A stretch of DNA of 48,474 nucleotides from an uncultured Prevotella sp. (lineage in GTDB: Bacteria; Bacteroidota; Bacteroidia; Bacteroidales; Bacteroidaceae). The notes under the pieces were generated by a model. It worked only from the letters and a program-made list of their open reading frames with translations. It was not told where the DNA came from and made no database searches. Location of the stretch: the NCBI GenBank assembly GCA_905198745.1, contig CAJKDU010000016.1:1-48474 (forward strand), written 5' to 3'. The position numbers and the translations under genes are program-made. Each line of letters starts with the position of its first letter. Position 1 is the first letter of the stretch. This document shows positions 41,858-48,474 of this stretch, piece after piece.

Positions 41858-44800
41858 GGCAGGAGGCCGAGGACGCCAAGGCAGCCCTGAAGAATGCCCT
41901 GAAGGAAATGCTCAAGCGCGGAAAGGGCAGCGCAAGCATTAGTCTTGTAGGTCTGAACAACGAGCAGATAGAGTACGTGCCGGAGCTGATGAAAGCCGTG
42001 AAGCGCTATGGCATGGCCATCATCGACAAGGGCATCTACAAGATGAAAGACTGGATAAGCAACATCCGTGAAGGAATCCATGACGAGATGAAGGAAATAG
42101 GATTTTCCGACAACGACATAGACGACTTCATCAAGGAGATGTGGAACTCCAAGATGACCCTTGACGGAGAAAGCCACACCATTGCCGAGTGGAGTGCCAT
42201 ATACGGAAAGGAGCAGTTGCGCAAGGCTCTTGCCATGCCTCTTGAAGAGAAGCGCAGGAAGCAGCAGGCAGCGGAGAAGGTGGCCGTGAAGGTGGGTGAC
42301 CGTGAGAACATTGCCGAGACCCTGCCCTTCCTTCTGCCCGAACAGCAGGAGGACGTGGCGATAGCCGGCAGACATACGGAGCAGCACGACAGCCGATTTG
42401 AGCCTGCAAGAGAAGAAAAGCGCTACGAAGACGAGGAGGCGGAAACGAGGATTGCAGAAGCCGGGAATGACGAGTTCTACAAGAATCCCCTGCGTTTCCA
42501 AATCAAGACACCGGAACAGCGCAAGGCTGCAGAGAATGCTTACGGCTTGGCACAGGAACACCGCCCAGACAAATACAAGAGTTATGCCATTGTGGACATG
42601 GACAGCCCCAACTCCACACCCGAATACTTCGAGAAGAAGTCGCTCGGAGATTTCTGGCGTAGATACTACAACAGGCTACGTTGGGGGAATTATAAGCTCT
42701 TCAATCTCGACAAGACATTTGACGAGAATGTGAATGGGCTGAAGGGACCGTTCCCGGATGAGTTCGATACAAGACCTGTCGACGTAAAGGAAAGGGAGAA
42801 GGCAGAGAAAGCCGCCGTCGAGGCACAGCATCGCGAGATAGTATTACGAGATGAAGTTGTCGACACTCTGAAGAATAACGGCTTGGACGTTAGCATGAAT
42901 ACCGAGGAGGGTCAGAGGATGATTGACGAGGTGAACGGCAGAGTGCGGATGAGTGCTAAAAAAAGAAGAGCACTTGAAACCGCCTCTCTCGGAACAAGTC
43001 CAAGGTCATTAACTGTCGTTTCAAGTGCTAATGGTGCAAAGATACTGAAAAATGTCGAAACCCTTGCAACAGAATTGGACAAATCTTCCACGCAACCTAA
43101 AACTTTTATTGGTGATGTCGCGAAAGTTATTGGTGCTGAGCGTTTTGGTAGCGGAAGTGAATATGCAACTTTTGAAACCAAGAATGGACAGATAGTAACC
43201 ATTCGCCTTGCGAACCATAATGCCCATGTTTCGGGATTTGACCACAATGGGCGAGACAATGGCATCAGCATCGTAATATCACCGAAGCCAAATGAAGGGA
43301 TTTCCAACGATGGTAAAGCTCATATTGTGGAGTTCTATTATGACTCCATTAAATTGAGAAGAGCCGACGGCAAGCCTTTGGCAGAAATCGTGCGCTCTAT
43401 TGAACAAGCCCTGTATAGTGGTGAGTTCAAGGATACCACTGGTCTTGCAGAAAGACAGGAGGTAAACGCCGATGACATTGCACGCTTCCAAAAGGTTTAC
43501 CACGGCTCGGGGGCAGACTTCGACCACTTCGACCATTCTCACATGGGCGAGGGAGAAGGAGCACAGGTTTACGGCTGGGGTACATACGTGACGGAAGTGA
43601 AAGGCATAGGCAAGGCGTATGCCCACACCAAGGATGGAAACGTACAGCGGAGCATACAGGAACGGCAGGATTTCATCAAGCAGCGCAGGCGTGACATCAA
43701 GCAGATGGAAGACTACGACAAGTATGCCAGGAAGATAATGAAGAACCGCAGGGAGAGCGAGCGTGAATGGAAAGCCGCCAAGAAAGCGGGCGACGAGAAA
43801 GACATGGAGTTCTACCAAAGTCTTATGGACATTGCCGACAGCCAGCTGAAGCCCGAAAACCACAAGGCTCTCATAGAAAGTTTTTGGGACGACATCAACA
43901 ATGCGCAGGCTGACATTGACAGGTTGCAAAAGAGTATGGAAGGGACGCACCACCTCTACACGGTGAAGATACCCGACGACAACGGCAGCAACTATCTTGA
44001 CTGGAACGATAGACTTTCAGCCGATGCAGTCAATCGTGTTGCAAGTGAACTTGAGAAGCAAGGTTGGAAACGTAAGGATGAAAACGGACTTGTGCGCCTT
44101 GAACGTAACGGAAAGGAAATCGTCTTGAATGAAAGAGCTACCGGAGCGGACTTGTATGAAGAAATCAACGTCGCTTTCAATAGTAAACAGCAGGCTTCCG
44201 ACCTGCTTTCTTCCGCTGGGTTCACAGGCATCAAGTACCCTGCCGACAATATGCGTGGCGGTCGTGAGGACGGAAAGAAGAACTATGTCATCTTCAACGA
44301 GAAAGATGCGAAGATTACTGACCACGTGAGGTTCTTCCGCACAGCCAACGGAGAGGCATACGGCTTTACTGTAGGCGGGAAGATTTACATCGACCCAAGG
44401 ATAGCCAACTCTGAAACTCCAATACATGAATATGCTCACCTGTGGGCAAGCGCACTGAAACGTGGCAATGCCAAGGAGTGGAAGAACGTTGTTGGTTTGA
44501 TGAAGAACAGCAGGATTTGGAACGATGTGGCTAAGAACTATCCTGAGCTGAAAGACGACGACGCAATCGCTGACGAGGTGATAGCTACATACTCTGGTCG
44601 CATAGGTGCGGAGCGTCTGCGCAAAATGGCAGAGGAAGTGCCGTCGGGTAATGCCTTTGAAAAGGCAGAAGCCATTAGCACAATAGCGAAAGTGAAGCAA
44701 GCACTCGACAAGTTCTGGAAAGGTGTGGCAGACATGCTGCATATCCACTACACCACGGCTGAGGAAGTGGCTGACAGAGTGATGAAGGACCTGCTTGACG

Positions 44801-45261
44801 GTGTTGACCCGAGGAAGATGGGCGAGGCAGACAAAACCGACACGACATCTGAAGTTGTGGAAACGACTCTGGAGGCTGCGGAAGAGGCCGAAAAAAGAAT
44901 AAGTTTCCACAAGGAAACTGACGAGGAGACGCTGCGGAGATTGGAGAGAGAGCCAAAGGAAAAGGTGTTCCGTGCGATGCAGGTGATTGACGGTAAACTT
45001 TATCCACCTATGGCTGCTGCCGTTGACGGCAAGCTCGTGGAGGCAAATGAACTTGGCACATGGATAAGGGCAGACGAAAATCCCGACCTTGCCATTCCCG
45101 ACATGGACCCGAAGACTGGTAAGCAGAAGGTAGACAAGAAAACCGGTGAACTGAAATGGAAGTTCAAACTTGACAAGGGCGGCAAGGATGCCACCGGCAA
45201 GAAGGCAACGGACATACCTGCTGCTTACAACCCATATTGGCACACATCGAGAAGTCCGATG

Positions 45262-47420
45262 AAGACCAGTTCAAATCGGCTTGGATAAGACCGAACATCG
45301 TGACCGTGGAGTGTGAGGTACCGGCAAGCGAGCTGTCAAGTGGCTACAAGGCAGATAGAGCCAAGGATGCCGTAGGCGAAGTGGACTGGAAGAGCGGAAG
45401 CGTGAGCGGCGAGGTGTTCAAACAGACAGGTAGGGCGAGAAAGGTGATACTGTCGCGTTGGTGCAAGCCAGTGAGAGTGTTGCCAGAGAGCGAAGTAGCA
45501 GAGCGGATAAAGGAGTTTATTGGTGATGCAGACGTGACCATACCCGAGAATGTGGTGACACCGAAACTGCGTGTCGCGCTGGAAAAGGCAGGAATGAAAA
45601 TCGGAGCGCCCGAAAAGGGTGTGAAGAAGTCAGAGCAGATTGCCGAGGCATTGGAAAAAGGACTGACCATAGACAATAGCGTTGAGTCTTCGGCAAGCCC
45701 TGTCGATGGTATGGAACGCGCGACAACGATGTACCGCGAGGAGCAGCGTGCGCGCCTACAGCAGAAAAATAGTGGAAAAGATGGAAGAATTGTGCCGGAT
45801 GATGTGGAAAAATCAGTATCTTCGCAAATTGAAAAGAAGTTTGACGAGGAGATTGAGGGTATAGCAAAAGATGTTAAAGACAAGGGACAATTCAGAAAGA
45901 AGCTTGCGGAAGACGTTGAAAGAATCTCCCGAACTCCTCGTTCGGAACTTGAAACAGAATTAGAAGAACTTAAAAACAATCAGAATGAGGAAATTCGCAG
46001 AGAGAAGTCTGGAGGAACAGAAGCGGTATCTGAAAGAGGCGAGGGAGATAATAAGCAATATCCTTGGGCGCTTCAAGATAGAGCCACCGCAGCCGCTATT
46101 GAACGAGAACTCGACTATCGAAGAGTTAGAGCAGAGTCTATCAGAGCTACTTATGGATTGCAAGCCGGAAGTGAGGAAAACTTTAGAAAGCTTGCGGAGG
46201 GTGTTGAGGAATCAAATATCGGGAAGGAGATTAGATCCCTATCATCTAAAGTCTCGTCCGTGATAAAGAGACTTGGCGTTGAAATAAATGCTAAGAGTGA
46301 AGACAAAGCGCATGATTCGTTTGGGCAGTCGAACACAGACCGCAGTGTCGATTACTATATTGACAAGATAGTGCGCACTTCATCTTCTCCGATTGAACAG
46401 CCTACAACAATTGTGCATGAGTTGATACATCAAGGTGTTGACCATGCTATACATCTGGTGAACAGTGACAAAGCAGAAGGTGTTCTAACTCCCAAGCAAA
46501 TAGAAGCTGTCAATACTATTCTTGATATATACCAAAAGGCAAAAATTCAGTCTGAACGTTTTAAAGAAAACTCTTACGGACTTAAAAACGAATATGAGTT
46601 TACGGCACAAATGGCTGACCCGAGACAGAGGAAGGCTCTTGAATTGTCCGTTTGGGATAGAGTGGTTAACTTCGCTCATGAACTTGCCAATAAGGGCGAC
46701 CGAAGCGTATGGCAGACGGTGAAGGATGCCGTGAAAAAGCTGTTTGAAATCTCAGACAAGGACAAGATGGATAAAGCCATTGAGAATGTGCTTGGAGACT
46801 TTCACGAGTTTGCGCATGACAAGGCTATGGATGACGTGAACGAGAATGACTGGAGTTATGCCTCTAAGTCATCTGTCACTTCTGCAAAATCATCTCACAC
46901 ATCCCCTCACTTCCGTGTTCTCACTGCAGCCGACGATATGGATAGACCGGAAACAGAGAGCGTGGTGGAAAGCCACGTGCAGCGGTTGGGTGACAAGCTC
47001 GGCGTGCACGTGAACATGATGTGGGACGTGGAGGACATTCCCGACCCGAGGGTGAAGGCAGACCTGGAAGCCGGCAAGAAGGTGGCAGGATGGTATGATG
47101 AGAAGACGGGCAGGGTTTACCTGTACATGCCGAACGTGCGTGACACCTACACAGCCGAGAAGACCGTATGGCACGAAGTGGTAGGACACAAGGGCCTGCG
47201 CGGACTGATGGGCAAGGATTTCAACCAGTTCCTCCGCACGTTGTGGAACGACCTTGACTCTCCTGTCAACAAGGATATGAGAGCGTATGTGAAATCCCGG
47301 ATGGACAAGGACGCCCTCAGCTTCTACGATGCCATTGAGGAGTATCTTGCCGAAAGTGCAGAGAAGGGCAAGGGAGAACCCGGATTCTGGAACAACATCA
47401 AGAACAAGTTCTCTGATTTT
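45262..47420 (+). pseudogene. Polyvalent mobile-element protein, 3' part after the frameshift (two further zincin motifs)
   Basis: The third plus frame continues the broken domain (DQFKSAWIRPNIVTVECEVP, then EVDWKSGSVSGEVFKQTG) directly after the frame-1 text YWHTSRSP, showing a one-base shift near 45250-45265. Downstream are a coiled region, a zincin with VHELIHQG (46413-46436), another with VWHEVVGHKGLRG (about 47169-47205), and a C-terminal EYLAESAEKG segment. Similarity stops near GFWNNIKNKF (about 47415); the remaining codons to 47627 run through the host promoter and HD gene. An in-frame ATG at 45237 lies before the shift point and is probably not a real start. Confidence 0.65.
45985..46263 (+). 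CDS. Possible third nested ORF (92 aa)
   Basis: In the first plus frame, ATG 45985 to TGA 46263 encodes 92 residues with a convincing helical pattern (MRKFAERSLEEQKRYLKEAR, then STIEELEQSLSELL). The overlying frame is also plausible (ALQDRATAAAIERELDYRR), so the coding frame here is unclear. The segment is AT-richer than the neighbouring parts of the block. No family is recognised. Confidence 0.25.
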   Translation: MRKFAERSLEEQKRYLKEAREIISNILGRFKIEPPQPLLNENSTIEELEQSLSELLMDCKPEVRKTLESLRRVLRNQISGRRLDPYHLKSRP

Positions 47421-47431
47421 TCTTCCTTAAA

Positions 47432-47464
47432 TTTGGTTGGAAAAACAAATGTTTTGTACTTTTG
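47432..47464 (+). promoter_or_regulatory. Promoter of the HD-domain gene
   Basis: TTTG (47432-47435), a 21-base spacer and TACTTTTG (47457-47464) form a good promoter 29 bases before the start codon. It marks host sequence resuming after the foreign block. Confidence 0.7.
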
Positions 47465-47493
47465 TAGTTGTATTTACAAAATAAATATATACG

Positions 47494-47991
47494 ATGAATC
47501 AACAACACGCAGAATTAATTCGCGCCATGATGGAATACGATCGGGGAGACGTGGCGCGCATTCAGCATTTTCTCAAGGTGCACAACTTCGCTGCCACCAT
47601 TGCCAGATTGGAACAAGTCGACGATGAAACTCTCTTCATCCTCGAAACAGCCGCTATCCTCCACGACATAGGCATCCATCCCAGTGAGGAAAAATACGGC
47701 GATTGTTCGGGCAAGCACCAAGAAGAACTGGGACCGGTAGAGGCAGAACAGATGCTTCGCCGCATAGGTGGATACACAGAGGCGCAAGTGGAACGCGTAT
47801 GCTTTCTTATAGGCCATCATCACACCTACAGCAATGTGAAAGGCATTGATTGGCGCATTCTTCTTGAGGCCGATTTCTTAGTCAATGCCTATGAAGACCA
47901 TCTTTCGCTGCAAGCCATCCGTACATTCGAGAGCAACGTGTTCCGTACCTCTACAGGCAAACATTTGCTTGAAACAATGTTCGGGTTCTAG
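47494..47991 (+). CDS. HD-domain hydrolase
   Basis: The 165-residue protein is a compact HD-superfamily metal-dependent phosphohydrolase. The metal ligands appear as HFLKVHN (about 24-30), LHDIGIHPSE (HD, about 53), and LIGHHHTYSNVKGIDWRILLEADFLVNAYED (His pair and late Asp). The substrate is unknown; small bacterial HD proteins often act on nucleotides. It has its own promoter and no cotranscribed gene. It was presumably the original divergent neighbour of the M1 aminopeptidase gene before the foreign block arrived. Confidence 0.9.
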   Translation: MNQQHAELIRAMMEYDRGDVARIQHFLKVHNFAATIARLEQVDDETLFILETAAILHDIGIHPSEEKYGDCSGKHQEELGPVEAEQMLRRIGGYTEAQVERVCFLIGHHHTYSNVKGIDWRILLEADFLVNAYEDHLSLQAIRTFESNVFRTSTGKHLLETMFGF

Positions 47992-48038
47992 TCATTGTCT
48001 TATAAGATGTGCGCATACATAAAACTAAATTTCGCAAA

Positions 48039-48434
48039 ACATCTATCACCTATCACTATTTGATTATTTCTATACATATTTCTATTGGAAATGAGGGTAA
48101 TATGTTCTTTTGATATGGAAATATCCCTCACTTATCCCTCACTTCAGTTCCAAGTCCATCGTGAGTTCCCGCTACAATTGCAATCCGCCTGAATAGAAAC
48201 CTCATGTCGTCCGTAATGCCCTACACTTGTTCCGCAGTTTGGGCAATGAGTGCCCACGGCGATGAGCAACTCCTTACTCTGCCATTAGTGGTGAGTAACT
48301 CTGCCACTTACGTTTCGTAAGTCGTATACTTAGCTCTCGTAACTCTACCACTTACGGCAAGTAACTCGGCTATTTACGTGCAAGAAGTCTTCTTTTTTCA
48401 GAGTGATGGATAGTGATGGATGCCACAATATCAT
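48039..48434. repeat. Intergenic repeat cluster D after the HD gene
   Basis: The 480-base end of the window (47992-48474) has no gene. It holds CATCTATCACCTATCACTA (48039-48057), TCCCTCACTTATCCCTCACTT, the cluster-A hairpin in reverse orientation (TTTGGGCA-ATGAG-TGCCCAC, 48238-48257), CTGCCATTAG (cluster-B unit reversed), and GTAACTC-N4-CTTACG units of 22 bases at 48295, 48339 and 48361 with an ACTTACG/CGTAAGT hairpin at 48307-48323. AGTGATGGATAGTGATGGAT lies near 48401-48420. Confidence 0.6.
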
Positions 48435-48474
48435 GCGTCACCCCAAATGTCGGATGAACCTATCCACCTCACCC

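Larger units (their letters stand above)
39379..45288 (+). pseudogene. Polyvalent mobile-element protein, 5' and middle part (ddrB-ParB, ART-like, zincin)
   Basis: About 1969 codons are open. From the ATG at 39379: a coiled N-terminal region; a ddrB-ParB-like domain (about 155-340; PVVNPDGRVVSGNGRTMAGQ); two Gly/Glu-rich linkers (540-588 and 684-826); a helical domain (830-1015; SASISLVGLNNEQIEYVPEL); a domain starting FYKNPLRFQIKTPEQRKA; a domain at 1211-1355; an ADP-ribosyltransferase-like domain with YHGSG (His1375), GWGTY (Tyr1403) and NYVIFNEKD (about 1640); a zincin with HEYAH (His1683, Glu1684, His1687); and an associated domain that is cut by a frameshift near 45255. These are hallmarks of the polyvalent proteins of phages and conjugative elements, thought to enter the recipient cell with the DNA. 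The first codons overlap a host promoter, so the ATG is probably accidental and the 5' end lost. Confidence 0.7.
39398..47425 (+). mobile_element. Remnant of a phage or conjugative element (polyvalent-protein block)
   Basis: About 8 kb of coding sequence of mobile-element type, truncated at both ends. The left edge lies just after the -33 element of the M1 gene (39397), and the right edge lies before the -33 element of the HD gene (47432), since the reading frame degenerates into host sequence there. No integrase, transposase, terminal repeat or target duplication could be seen. The codon use and the A/G-rich plus strand differ from the flanking genes. Stretches at about 42.8-43.5 and 45.7-46.9 kb are AT-richer, giving a mosaic look. 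Confidence 0.7.

Noticed and set aside
41413..42561. 382-codon minus-strand ORF across the foreign block
   Set aside because: Ser/Leu/Phe-rich text as expected from the reverse of A/G-rich coding DNA; no start context or promoter.
44017..45243. 408-codon minus-strand ORF in the ART/zincin region
   Set aside because: Antisense of clear domain motifs; the text is Phe/Leu/Cys-rich without pattern.
45237..45260. Genuine start of a second polyvalent gene at 45237
   Set aside because: The codons between 45237 and about 45255 are out of frame with the domain that is being read in frame 1 there; continuity of the domain indicates a frameshift instead.

Overview
The window reads as chromosome of a Bacteroidales bacterium, most likely Prevotellaceae (Prevotella/Segatella type). 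The evidence is the repeated Bacteroidota promoter signature (TTTG, a spacer of about 20 bases, then TAnnTTTGC), weak Shine-Dalgarno sites, secreted enzymes with type IX secretion-like C-termini, a SusC-type receptor remnant, and a thrA–apgM–thrC operon.

Layout. 1-1272: a membrane permease overlapping a GntR regulator. 1390-8440: a large secreted GH10 xylanase, a ChaN-like protein, and a broken locus in which the 5' part of a SusC/TonB receptor has been fused to the 3' half of an M16 protease. 8456-11494: pflB-pflA, the anaerobic pyruvate formate-lyase pair. 11913-13658: a secreted glycerophosphodiesterase and a Crp/Fnr regulator. 13747-17401: recJ-recQ. 17633-20882: pheT and a YebC-family gene. 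20883-21566: a long non-coding gap filled by a 66-67 bp tandem repeat. 21567-24196: aminopeptidase P and a C1 peptidase. 24295-26303: a patatin-like lipase and a three-gene operon of small membrane proteins (CD225, DUF2752, TM2). 26600-30000: trmD, an M6 metalloprotease and an EFR1-type ferredoxin. 30053-30938: riboflavin synthase behind a 240-nt leader that looks structured. 31029-36048: the threonine operon. 36909-39341: an M1 aminopeptidase. 39398-47425: a foreign block. 47494-47991: an HD-domain hydrolase.

The foreign block is the most unusual part. It is about 8 kb of continuous coding sequence for a giant 'polyvalent' protein of the kind carried by phages and conjugative elements (ddrB-ParB-like domain, ADP-ribosyltransferase-like domain, three zinc-protease motifs, associated domains). 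It has no integrase, no structural genes and no visible att site, and it is cut at both ends. It lies exactly between two divergent host promoters, both of which are intact. One frameshift splits the ORF. Two Gly/Glu-rich linkers of the giant ORF coincide with small ORFs in another frame that have their own ATG and TAA and more gene-like codon use, which suggests overprinting or absorbed genes.

Other recurring structure: large intergenic gaps (11.6, 26.4, 36.5 and 48.2 kb) share short hairpin repeats, chiefly GTGGGCA-N5-TGCCCAAA and TTAAyGGCAGACTAACG, which look like a dispersed repeat family of this genome. No tRNA, rRNA or CRISPR array was seen.
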